This document shows, piece after piece, positions 37,001 through 47,011 of a DNA stretch of 64,000 bases. The DNA comes from Owenia fusiformis. Lineage: Eukaryota > Annelida > Polychaeta > Sabellida > Oweniidae. The stretch covers positions 5,219,341 to 5,283,340 of the forward strand of contig CAIIXF020000008.1 in assembly GCA_903813345.2 (NCBI GenBank), written 5' to 3'. The position numbers and the translations under genes are program-made. The notes beneath the pieces were generated by a model. That model was given only the letters and a program-made list of their open reading frames with translations. It had not been told where the DNA came from and did not search any database. Numbering within the stretch: the first letter of the stretch is position 1; the number at the start of each line of letters is the position of its first letter.

Positions 37001-40000
37001 GTATTTAGTTAGGTCAATTATCTCATAAAGAGAGCTCTTGGTGTGCAGGTACAACTATTATGCTATAGTATTTAGTTAGGTCAATTATCTCATAAAGAGA
37101 GCTCTTGGTGTGCAGGTACAGCTATGATGCTAAAGTATTTAGTTAGGTCAATTATCACATTAAGAGAGCTCTTGGTGTGCAGGTACAGCTATGATGCTAA
37201 AGTATTTAGTTAGGTCAATTATCACATTAAGAGAGCTCTTGGTGTGCAGGTACAGCTTAATGCTAAAGTATTTAGTTAGGTCAATTATCTCATAAAGAGA
37301 GCTCTTGGTGTGCAGGTACAGCTATGATGCTTTAGTATTTAATTAGGTCAATTATCACATTAAGAGAGCTCTTGGCATGATGGTACATCTATGATGCTAT
37401 AGTATTTAGTTAGGTCAATTATCTCATAAAGAGAGCTCTTGGCATTCAGGTAAATCTATGATGCTATAGTATTTAGTTAGGTCAAATATCTCATTAAGAG
37501 AGCTCTTGGCATTCAGGTAAATCCATGATGCTATAGTATTTAGTTAGGTCAATTATCTCATAAAGAGAGCTCTTGGTGTGCAGGTACAGCTATGATGCTA
37601 TAGTATTTAGTTAGGTCAATTATCTCATAAAGAGAGCTCTTGGTGTGCAGGTACAGCTATGATGCTATGGTATTTAATTAGGTCAATTACCACATTAAGA
37701 GAGCTCTTGGCATGATGGTACATCTATGATGCTATTGTATTTAGTTAGGTCAATTATCTCATTAAGAGAGCTCTTGGCATTCAGGTAAATCTATGATGCT
37801 ATACAGGGCGTCCACAAAAAAAGTATACCCAACTTCAAAACCAAATTACAAGAATCCTGAGCAATATTTTTGAAATCCAAAGGCAACAGCAAAAAGCCTT
37901 ACTTGTCCTCCATCAAATGGTACCTAGATCATTATGTAACTGTCACGTATGACTGAGCAATCATGACCATTCTGATAGGTGGTAAATTTAGCACTGTGCC
38001 AAGTTATCTTCCTATGTGGCAATCGATTAGTAATTGGCTTAGTATTCTTTTTCTGTTACATTATGTTAGATGAAAGGACTTTCATAATGAACTGGACTGG
38101 GGGCTGAGTAGCTGTCTTATGAAAAAAAGATTTGGCAAAAAGCTTACTTACTCTAAAATAGGCCTGCAAACATGGTTCGACTGACACCTGAGCAGTAGAG
38201 CCAACAAAAAGCAAGTCCAGTGTACTGTTAAAGAACCCCTATTCTTACTATTGAAAATGGATTCTAGCAATACTGTCCAACATGAATCTACTTGTTGAGA
38301 CTCAATCAACTTGAGTTCTTCTGGGAAAATGAGGATTTCAGCAAGGGTGTATTGACTCCAATGGGGGATATTATTGACTTCAAGGCTGCATATCATCAAG
38401 TAGAAGTTTCATTGCTGTTCAAGGGCCTCTTGGGATCAAATTCCCGCGAGGGAGGTAGCAATAAAAAGTTATGGAAAATTATGCAAAAAGGTTGAAGAAC
38501 ATGGAACAAGTTTGAATTTGAACATTAATAATGTTTTGAACATAAAAAATTGAATGCTAATTTGGCACAGTGCTGATTTTACCACCTTTCATAAAAGTAT
38601 TGATTGCTCAGTCATCCATGGCAGCTACATAATGATCTAGGTACCATTTGATGGAGAATAAACTAGGCCATATACTGCAGCCTTTAGATTGTTAAAAAAA
38701 TTGCTCAGAATTCTGGTATTCTGGCTTTGAAGTTGGTATACTTTTTTTGTGGACACCCTGTAGTATTTAGTTAGGTCAATTATCTCATAAAGAGAGCTCT
38801 TGGTGTGCAGGTACAGCTATGATGCTATAGTATTTAGTTAGGTCAATTATCTCATAAAGAGAGCTCTTGGTGTGCAGGTACAGCTATGATGCTATGGTAT
38901 TTAATTAGGTCAATTACCACATTAAGAGAGCTCTTGGCATGCAGGTGCATCTATGATGCTATAGTATTTAGGTAGGTCAATTATATCATTAAGAGAGCTC
39001 TTGGCATTCAGGTAAATCTATGATGCTATAGTATTTAGTTAGGTCAATTATCTCATAAAGAGAGCTCTTGGTGTGCAGGTACAGCTATGATGCTATATTA
39101 TTTAGTTAGGTCAATTATCTCATAAAGAGAGCTCTTGGTGTGCAGGTACAGCTATGATGCTATGGTATTTAATTAGGTCAATTACCACATTAAGAGAGCT
39201 TTTGGCATGATGGTACATCTATGATGCTATAGTATTTAATTGGGCTAATGACCAATTATGAGATGGATTTGCCATGACTAAACATAGATGATAGATATAG
39301 GCAGAACTCTCCCTTAGCAAGTATTCATTTGAGATTTTTTATGACAACACAAGAAATAGTGACGTAAAAATGTCAGGTGTTTCGATTTAAAACTGATTTG
39401 TTCAAATTATTGTGAATTTTGTACCAATCATAATGATATAAATTGTTATTGTCTAATCTGTTATAGAATTGGGAGATCACTGGTGCACATAGGAAAACGT
39501 CCATCTGGAGATGCAGGCTGTGCTGTCATAAACCTAGGAGTAGCTAACCTACCAGCAACTACTAAAACAGATCTTGCTAATAGGTGTGTACATGTATTAT
39601 GGACAGTTTCTGTGTAATTCCTTTTCAGATTCATCCTTATTTTTTGAAAAATTGTGATGACCTCAATGATGTTAAACCTGATATAAGAATGATAAGAACA
39701 AACAAAACACATCCTTCTCCTCTCCCATATTTGCTCTTGTCTCCCTTATTTGCAGGACAATGATGGTTTGAGTAGCCTATCTGAGTGAAATGATTAGAAT
39801 GGAAAGGATGAAATATTTGTATTTTCGAAAATGAAGGAAGATTGTAAATACCGTATTTCAAGTCATTATAAAATTATGAATATTATAAAAGCAATTATCA
39901 AATCTATAAATCAAATGTTTTGTCACATTTCCTTGCAGATTATTGGGCCTTATAGAGCAGTACAAAACACTGTGGACAGAACACTACTTAGATATTGGCC

Positions 40001-40089
40001 TCAAGGAATCCCTAGTTTTATTATCTGCCATATTAAAACAGTGCATACCCAACCAGGCAGACATGCCAGCAGCACATACTAAACACTAA
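22007..40089 (+). CDS. ankyrin-repeat protein with C-terminal GH20 hexosaminidase-like domain (21 exons)
   Basis: I assembled 21 phase-consistent exons totalling 929 codons plus stop: 22007-22097, 23574-23665, 24356-24510, 25302-25432, 25882-26017, 26199-26347, 26748-26860, 27356-27527, 27668-27858, 32347-32451, 32685-32878, 33150-33296, 33727-33928, 34218-34264, 34751-34792, 35293-35479, 35844-35979, 36247-36353, 36589-36713, 39467-39583, 39939-40089. All have GT-AG ends. Residues ~1-240 hold ankyrin repeats (TLLHLA, TPLHWAA, TPLHDAI), then a Ser-rich linker to ~290. From ~345 the protein resembles GH20 glycosidases: a pre-barrel segment GMLYAINTFIQL (exon 10), LDMSRGRIP (459-467), CPGTAAWNSIGG (648-659) and DWSGIGH (687-693). 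The place where GH20 enzymes carry the catalytic Asp-Glu after an Ile-Gly pair reads YLNIGPRLS (560-568), so the pair seems absent. That points to a binding protein or pseudoenzyme (inference). No signal peptide is seen, which fits a cytosolic location. Exons 10 and 19 border huge arrays of their own splice junctions. Confidence 0.9.
22098..23573 (+). other. intron 1, no further feature
   Basis: This 1.48 kb intron runs from agag/gtacat to ttttaag/gtgaga. A possible alternative donor cat/gtaaga lies 6 nt into the intron, but only the first keeps the frame with exon 2. I see no repeat or RNA gene in it. Confidence 0.6.
24544..25117 (-). mobile_element. deleted mariner/Tc1-type element with transposase C-terminal remnant
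   Basis: The element is 574 bp, bounded by TA dinucleotides, with ends cagggtgtcaaaaaac and gttttttgacaccctg. The inverted repeats extend to ~110 bp. On the minus strand 24881-24696 stays open and reads SPDLN, then a basic helical segment ending AASGGRIT. This matches the end of a Tc1/mariner transposase (the SPDLNP-type motif with the last catalytic residue region, then the C-terminal helix). The N-terminal two thirds are gone. It sits in intron 3 of the ankyrin-GH20 gene. Confidence 0.8.
27978..32398 (+). repeat. 56-copy tandem array of the exon-10 splice acceptor (79 bp unit)
   Basis: A 79 bp unit repeats from the first acceptor at 28000/28001 to the last at 32346/32347. The distance of 4346 bp is 55 x 79 + 1, and the extra base is an 'a' at about 29215. 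Each unit is about 28 nt of intron end (acattacataccattaaccc then atttcag) plus the first ~51 nt of exon 10 (gtgcgactgctggccagtg... to ...catcaataca). Only the last unit continues into the rest of exon 10. Nearly all units keep a usable atttcag/g acceptor; exceptions read ttcaag (three or so) or ttttag. In the exon frame each unit runs into TAA within 'cattaaccc', and 79 is not a multiple of 3. Copies are mostly 97-100% alike by eye. Common variants are gctatatgcc for gttatatgcc, atagcatacc for attacatacc, and acattcat for acaaacat. Confidence 0.97.
36700..39240 (+). repeat. ~24-copy tandem array of the exon-19 splice donor (67 bp unit)
   Basis: The unit is 67 bp: 'ctcttggcatgcag' (the last 14 nt of exon 19) followed by gtacat... 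'ctatgatgctatagtattt', 'agttaggtcaattatctca' and 'taaagagag'. The first copy is the true exon end and donor at 36713/36714. About 23 further copies follow in intron 19, in two blocks (36714-37803 and 38762-39240) separated by the mariner-like element at 37804-38760. Two unit classes alternate: 'ggtgtgcag/gtacag' with 'cataaagag', and 'ggcattcag/gtaaat' with 'cattaagag'. Almost every copy retains cag/gta, so it looks like an authentic donor. Confidence 0.95.
37804..38760 (+). mobile_element. mariner-like element inserted in the donor array
   Basis: This 957 bp insertion has ends cagggcgtccacaaaaaaag and ctttttttgtggacaccctg, inverted repeats of about 200 bp and a TA duplication (37802-37803 and 38761-38762). 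On removal, the 67 bp array unit is restored exactly (gctaTAgtattt). Near the middle (38172 on) the plus strand reads MVRLTPEQ, then after a 1-nt frame slip RANKKQ...CTVKE. This is the typical start of a mariner-family transposase. The rest is deleted. Confidence 0.85.
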
Positions 40090-41859
40090 CCAGAAATAAC
40101 CATTCTGAAATCTGAAGGCTTTTTTAGTTCATAGATGGGATAACCAAGGATTACATGTAATGGATAACTTGTATTTTCAATTTGTGCCAAATTTTATATT
40201 TGAATGGCTTGGAATGTGTTTTTGAATCATTTGGAGCATTTTCTATCTTGAGGATGACTGGAACTATACCTTCATTTTACAGTTAATGTTTGACCAATCA
40301 CAGAGCTGACTGCATAGCTCCTCTTGCGATATCTTTAAAACATTTAGATATTAATGATCGACTTCGATTTGCTTAGTGAATCAAGAGTTTTATCATTAAT
40401 TTAAAAAGTGTGGGACATTAGGTAGCTCAGTCTTGCCAGGGGTTGTTATCCTCTTTGGTATTTCCTCCTATGTTGGCACAGGAACATCAGATTAAAAATC
40501 TAGAGGGTGTAGAAATTTTAGTAAAAGTGGGACTTTGTAAAAGCTGGGCTTTCATTTTTATGTCACCACCATAATAAGTGGTGGCATATTGTAACCTGTA
40601 TAGTCTCCAACTTTTTACAGACTGTGTTCGGCGGTCAGTGTCTGTGACAAATGGGAGGTGGTGACATTTTGCATGTTAATGCCTTGTATTCATTATGTTA
40701 CATATAGGGAGATGTAATCTCGGAGGATGTTTTGTAATATAATAATTTATTCATATTGTTAAGGAGGGTAGAGTATGATGATATTGGGAAATGCTCGTGA
40801 ATAATGTCATGTGTGATTCTAATTCTACATTTAACTGTGCTTATAAAGTAAATACTCATTCAATTGGTCAATGAAAATACAGAACGAAATCCTGTGCTAG
40901 TTTGAGCATGTGTCTATTACTCGTAGACACAGTACACAAAATTATCATCAAAACCAATTAAATTTTAACTTTTGCTCCATTCCACAATCTGGGAATTAGA
41001 CTCAATTGAAAATTGAAAATATGACTAAATGTTTCTGCCATTATTATTACTTAGTTGTTAATTTATTTATAGCATTTTTATCCAACTTAATACAATTCAC
41101 AAATGGTATCTAATGCTATATGTTATGTTATTTTATTAAAACATCATATTGGTTATAAGAGATACAATACGGAAAACCAGGAAATGGTTTTGAGAACACA
41201 TAAAGATGGCAGATCACTACACATTTGAGAATTGCTCTTCAATTTTGAGGTTTTTGAGGCAACATCATAATTGCTTTATATACAATTTCACTCTTCAAAC
41301 TTGTATCGTTACCATCATTGGACTGCTCTCTGTCCCAATACGGTCGACTTAAACCACTCTGATTACCATAAAAGGGTCTGCAGTAAAAAAGAGTAAGTGC
41401 CTTGAATCTGGATGAACACCTATATAAAAATGAGCTAACTAGACAATTTACTTCACTTGCATCAATTGCAAATTAACGAAACAACACGATATATTTGCCA
41501 TTATAGACATTTACGATGTTGCCTTTATAGATATATTTGGACATTTTATAGGTAATAGCGTCCGAGTCAAATGCTTATATGCGATCGCCTTGAAACACGC
41601 TCAACTTTTCCTTTGTGGCATGGATTACATATTGAATATAAAAGATACGCTTGGCATTTTACTTTTTCTAAGAGTTTGGGTTTTCTACTTCACTCACTAT
41701 AAAAAGCTGGCTTGAATATATTTTTTATTTTTCTGGCGTCATTATTGTTTCCAACAATTAATACTTTCTCTCCCTTCCAATTCGTTACCAGATCTTGTGA
41801 AATAAGGAAAACAGAAATTCATCTAAAGTTTATCGCCAAGCAACTTTGTGCTTAGGAAA
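40090..41859. other. intergenic region, dispersed repeat near 40556
   Basis: This is 3' flank shared by two convergent genes. 40556-40690 contains the second copy of the GTCACCACC dispersed repeat described at 12604. I see no other gene. A clear AATAAA for the ankyrin-GH20 gene is not obvious; an ATTAAA variant occurs near 40492. Confidence 0.4.
41724..41729 (-). terminator. poly(A) signal of the acyl-CoA synthetase gene
   Basis: AATAAA on the minus strand lies about 131 bp beyond the stop codon at 41860. The distance fits a short 3' UTR. Confidence 0.45.
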
Positions 41860-43632
41860 CTAAATACCACACTTTTCTGCCGCCATCATCTTAAGGCTAA
41901 TTTTATCCGGTTTGCCATTCGGCAATTTCGGAAAGTCATCCATTATGATGACAAACTTTGGCGTTAGTGACAGTCCATCAAGAGTTTGTTCAGTGAATCT
42001 TTCGTTACAATAGTCAATTATATCCCTTTCTGTTCTAGATTCACCAGGGTGAAGTACGACACATGCGCATAACTCCTCATAAAGTCTAGGATCAGGGACC
42101 CCCACAACAATGACCTTGCTGACGACTGGATGATCCAGAATAACGTTTTCTATGCTCCCGGGAGCTATGAGGACGGTTCCACGTTTTATCATGTCACACT
42201 TTTTACTTGTGAAGACAAGATATCCCTTTTCGGTGATATACCCAAAGTCCTCCATATTAAACCACCCATCTTTTATTTTTTCATTTGTTTTCTTTTCGTC
42301 GTTGAAATAACCAATAAACATTTGTTGGCTTTTCGTTTTAATGTTACCCGGGGTTCCTATGGGTACCACCTGGTCGTTCTCATCAGTTATCTTAACTTCG
42401 AAACCAGGAAAAGGATAGCCAATAGTTTCCATTTGGTCCTCTACTATATCTGGAGTAGCATCATGAAATTGGCTGGAAACCCACCACATTTCGGTTGATC
42501 CATACGCAACAACCATACTGGCTTTGGGCAAATTCTTGAAGATCTTTTCAACCAAAACCCTCGGTATGCGCTGCCCTGCGGTCAAGAATTTCGTAAATGC
42601 TTCCAGATTGTACTTTTCAACTGATGGTAGTTCGAGCATATCATACAACATATAGGGCATCATTAGACCCTTGGTGCACTTTTCCCGAGAAATTATTTTT
42701 AAGATCGAGTTGACATCTCTTTTAGCGACCGATATCGTTGTATCTATGGTAACGGCAGTCGTTCCGACAATACAAGCAACGATTATTCCAGTGAAACCTC
42801 CAGCCCACGTCAATGGCCGATCACAAAAATAGCGATCATTTTTTGACAAGTGATATCGAGCTGCTACAAAAAGGAAACCGTTGCTACTGAAATGGCGATG
42901 TACGACGAGTTTGGGACGACCTGATGATCCTGATGTTTGTAAAATCACACAAGGGCTATCAGCAGTAACTGTGGCGACTCGTTTTTGCAACGCTTCACGT
43001 CCTAGTTCAGTTGTTCTACGGATCATGTCGTCGTATGGTATCGCTCCATCGAAAGGTCGACTCCCTAAGGCGATCAGAAACTTTAGATTTGGGATATCTG
43101 GGTCATGTTTGGAGTTCAGAAATTTGCCAAATACGCTTTTGATGATTCCATAGTATTCATCCGCTACCCCCGTGTGAAGGATTATACCGACAGCCTTTAG
43201 TTCATTTAAGACGTATTTCAAATCATCGCCGTTTGTCATGTTGAACGACACAAATGCGGGGTAAACGTGACACTTCAGCAATGCCATCCAGCTCACAATA
43301 AACTCCGTACAATTAGGAATCAATACGGCAACTGCATCTTTGATGCCTACGCCTTCTTTGATCAAACGTGCGGCAAGGTTATCAGACAGATCGTCACAGT
43401 CCTTGAAGGTCACTGCTTGGCGTTTTGCAGGGTCTACATCAGCAATAACCAATGCCTCTTTGTCTGGTGATGACTTTACACATCGTTTGAATCTGTCAAA
43501 TATTGTTTCGTTAGTAGGTTCAATACTGAACTCTGTCTTGAGGTAGCTTGTTGTAAGAGGTTTCGATATTGGTGTGATATCCTTTCCAATTGTAGAATTT
43601 TTATTCTGAACCGCGGCGTTTTGAAAATCCAT
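41860..43632 (-). CDS. acyl-CoA synthetase (ACSF2-like, AMP-binding superfamily)
   Basis: This is a 590-residue ANL-superfamily enzyme in one exon. It activates a carboxylic acid, probably a fatty acid, with ATP and then transfers it to CoA. Motifs in order: phosphate-binding loop TSGSSGRPK (233-241), YGSTE (377-381), GWFNMEDFGY (456-465; Asp462 corresponds to the ribose-binding Asp of the usual TGD), the hinge region KKCDMIKRG (477-485) and the C-terminal LPNGKPDK (570-577) with the catalytic-type lysine. I chose the start at 43632 (MDFQNA) because the inverted paralogue begins at the equivalent MDFSNA. An in-frame ATG at 43641 would add three residues. No clear C-terminal SKL peroxisomal signal is present; the protein ends KCGI. 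Substrate is unknown. Confidence 0.9.
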   Translation of the reverse strand: MDFQNAAVQNKNSTIGKDITPISKPLTTSYLKTEFSIEPTNETIFDRFKRCVKSSPDKEALVIADVDPAKRQAVTFKDCDDLSDNLAARLIKEGVGIKDAVAVLIPNCTEFIVSWMALLKCHVYPAFVSFNMTNGDDLKYVLNELKAVGIILHTGVADEYYGIIKSVFGKFLNSKHDPDIPNLKFLIALGSRPFDGAIPYDDMIRRTTELGREALQKRVATVTADSPCVILQTSGSSGRPKLVVHRHFSSNGFLFVAARYHLSKNDRYFCDRPLTWAGGFTGIIVACIVGTTAVTIDTTISVAKRDVNSILKIISREKCTKGLMMPYMLYDMLELPSVEKYNLEAFTKFLTAGQRIPRVLVEKIFKNLPKASMVVAYGSTEMWWVSSQFHDATPDIVEDQMETIGYPFPGFEVKITDENDQVVPIGTPGNIKTKSQQMFIGYFNDEKKTNEKIKDGWFNMEDFGYITEKGYLVFTSKKCDMIKRGTVLIAPGSIENVILDHPVVSKVIVVGVPDPRLYEELCACVVLHPGESRTERDIIDYCNERFTEQTLDGLSLTPKFVIIMDDFPKLPNGKPDKISLKMMAAEKCGI

Positions 43633-45315
43633 CGTTAACACTTCGAATCACAAGCGGGATCAAGAAATAACTTCTGCCGTAGTAAAAGCGAATATTATTG
43701 GACTGAGTAACCTTGACTCAAGGGTGATCATTATAGTTCCTTGAGCTTAACCTATTCCTGATCTATATTTTTCTTTTATCAAAGCTTTCAATGTATCCTA
43801 TATTACTGATTTTGTTTGGGCTATGAAAACATGAACAATCCTGCACTGGATATTTTTTGAAACCAAACCCACATAACTTATCTGTTACGTCTCATTGTAA
43901 ATTTTATAAATGAAGAATCGTCCCACTTATATCAGTCCAATGGTAGACCCCTAACAGCCTACCTGACATGAAGATAAAAATGAACTTTTCGAATAATGTA
44001 AGGTTATATTGACCTCGAGTTTTATATTGTATATAAAAATTATACAGAGAGGAGAATATAAAAGACTAGTTAAACAACATTTACATCTCTTACTAAAAGC
44101 TTTCCATAAAGGCTTTAGTGAATTCCTGGGCCTTGGCCCTTCAACAGTGCGGTTGGGTTATAGTATCTATAAATAGGACTGTTTCTCATTCGAGCTACAT
44201 TCTCTGTTTTCTACGAAAAAACAGTTATACCGAGTCAAAACAGTTAATGTTCTGTTAGGTAATTTTATTTAAACATTTTTTTATCGTTTTCTTTGACAGC
44301 CGAAATATGCCACTCCGAAGTGCCCACAAACCACCATGAGGCAACATATTCGTATTGCATCAAACTACAGGTGGCTCAAAATTACACTAGCCTAACAGTA
44401 GCACACTTAAAAATCTGAAATATCCGAGAAAGTTAAGGCAACAGTTGATTGGTCGAACTTTAAGAATTTCATATCGTTACCGTTTCATGCGTACTTTCAT
44501 TAAAATTGCACTTATCATTTTAAAATTTTCGCAGAATGCAGACTTGAAATTCAAAGTTTAAAATGTTTGTTATCAGTATTGAATGAACATCCTATATGTT
44601 TGACTAGCCTCTGATTCATAATATCTTTTGCATGTGTACGATGAAGAAAAGCTATGTGATCCATAAATAAACGCCATACATGAATGATATCAACCAAAAT
44701 AAGCATAAACCTTATTTGGATGAGTTTTACACAAAGGTAACTCATCAGAGGGGCAGATGTCACTCATGTTAGGAAACTGGAAAAAATTTTACGGCGATTT
44801 GACAATATAATCTTATCTAAGAAAACAAGGTTTTTAAAGCGTGTGCAATATATTATAAAAAAACGTACATCTTGAACAGCTCAGTTCTCAGTAAAAGATT
44901 CCAGGTTCTAACTTACACCAATAAATACAAGCTTGTACGTGCAAATGTCTTACCTGTAGTAAATCATTTTGGAATTTTTAGTTGTGAGCTACTATATCTG
45001 CATACATGAATATGCTGAAAGCAGATTTATTTTCCGTGGCCTAAAACAGTTCAAATAGCTTTTCACAGCTGTATCACTAGGACTACCTGGCTGAAAAGAT
45101 CCATGGACTTAGATTGGAAGTAACATATCCCTTGTCTGGTAGTTTCTGGTCGCATAGAATATATTCCAGTTGGTCTCGTGGAAAATACGTTCGTCTGTGT
45201 TCAAATTTATATACATTCTCTAAAAGCCTTACCGACGGTGTAACCATAACCGATAAGTCTCTCTGAAAGTCGAAATTTCTAAGTGCTTGCATTGATACTC
45301 CTGCTGAAGGCTTAA
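43633..45315. other. divergent spacer between the two acyl-CoA synthetase copies
   Basis: About 1.7 kb separates the head-to-head gene and pseudogene. Promoters of both should lie here. I see no shared inverted promoter block by eye and no other gene. Confidence 0.35.
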
Positions 45316-47011
45316 ATGGATTTCTCCAACGCCGGAGTTCAGCTCAAAAATGCATCTATTGGAAAGGATATCACACCAATATCGAAACCTCTCAAAACAA
45401 GCTATCTTAAGACTGTGTTCAGTACTGAAGCTACCAATGAAACAATATTGGACAGATTCAAACTATGTGTGAAGTCATCGCCAGACAAAGAGGCCTTGGT
45501 TATTGCTGATGTAGACCCTGCAAAACGCCAAGCAGTGAGCTTTAAGGACTGTGACGATCTATCTGATAACCTTGCCGCAAGTTTGATCAAAGAAGGCGTA
45601 AGCATCAAAGATGTGGTGGCCATATTAATGCCCAATTGTACGGAGTTTCTTGTGAGCTGGATGGCTATGTTGAAGTGTCACGTTTACCCCGCATTTGTGT
45701 CGTTCAACATGACAAACGGCGGTGATAAAGGCGTATTTGGCAAATTTCTGAAGTCCAAACATGACCCAGATATCCCAAATCTAAAGTTTCTGATCGCTTT
45801 AGGGAGTCGAACTTTCGATGGAGCGATATCATACGACGACATGGTTCGTAGAATAACTGAACTAGGACGTAAAGCGTTGCAAAAACGAGTCGCCACAGTT
45901 ACCGCTGATAGCCCTTGTGTGGTTTATAAACATCAGGTTCATCAGGTCGTCCCAAACTCGTTGTACATCGCCATTTTAGCATTGTCAACGGGATAATTTT
46001 TGTGACAACTCGACTTCATTCTTCGGAGGGTGATCGGTATTTTTGTGATCGACCATTGACGTGGGCGGCTGGATTTATCGGACCGTTCGCTGCCTGTATT
46101 GTCGGGTTAACAGCCGTTACAATTGATACAACAACATCGGTGGCTAGGAGAGACGTCCATTCAATCTTAAAGATGATATCCCAGGAGAATTGCAACAGGG
46201 GTCTAATTATGCCATATATGCTGTATGATATCCTCGAGTTTCCATCCGTTACGGAGTACAAGCTGGATGCATTCACGATATTCTTGACGAGTGGACAGCC
46301 TATACCCGATGTTATATTTGACGGAATCCTAAAAGCACTGCCGAAATCAAGTATGGTTGCATCTTATGGAACAACTGAAACATATGTAATATCTTGTCAA
46401 TTTCATGATGTTACCCCAGATGTAAAGGCAGACCAAATGGGAACGATTGGCTACCCTTTCCCTGGTTTTGAAGTCAGGATAACTGATGATAACGACCAGT
46501 TGGTACCAGTAGGTAAACCAGGTACTATTAAACTTAAAACGATCCAAATGTTTACTGGCTATTTCAACGACGATAAGAAAACAAATGAAAAAATAAAAGA
46601 TGGTTGGTTTGACACATCTAGGACTTTGGATACCTCACCGAAAAGGGCTACCTTGTCTTCACAAGTAAATCGTGCGGCATGATAAAACGTGGAACCGTCC
46701 TCATAGCTCCAGGAAGCATAGAAAACGTTATTCTGGATCATCCAGTGATCAGCAAGGTCATTGTTGTGGGGGTCCCTGATCCTAGACTTTATGAGGAGTT
46801 ATGCGCATGCGTCGTACTTCACCCTGGTGAATCTACAACAGAAAGGGATATTATCGATTATTGTAACGAAAAATTCACTGAACAAACTCTTGATGGACTG
46901 TCATCAACGCCAAAGTTTGTGATCATAATGGAAGACTTTCCGAAGTTGCCGAATGGTAAACCAGATAAAATTAGCCTCGGGAAGTTGGCGGCAAACAAGT
47001 GTTTTACTTAA
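45316..47011 (+). pseudogene. decayed acyl-CoA synthetase paralogue
   Basis: This is collinear with the intact gene at 41860-43632 but in inverted orientation. It has a good start (MDFSNA) and the final LPNGKPDK segment, with three lesions between. (1) About 30 residues are lost after NMTNG near 45720. (2) A small deletion near 45924 shifts the frame just before the ATP-binding loop, so TSGSSGRPK is not read in frame; a stop follows at about 45996. (3) A 2 bp insertion near 46612, after DGWF, shifts the frame again; the correct frame resumes at MIKRGTV (46679) and runs to 47011. Residual frames are long, so loss was recent. Confidence 0.85.

Noticed and set aside
42130-43546. Open frames antisense to the acyl-CoA synthetase
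   Set aside because: They are shadows of a well-supported 590-residue gene and have no domain or start context of their own.
45316-47011. Second acyl-CoA synthetase as an intron-containing functional gene
   Set aside because: No GT-AG boundaries fit the frame changes, the paralogue has no introns, and the 2 bp and smaller indels are not intron-sized.
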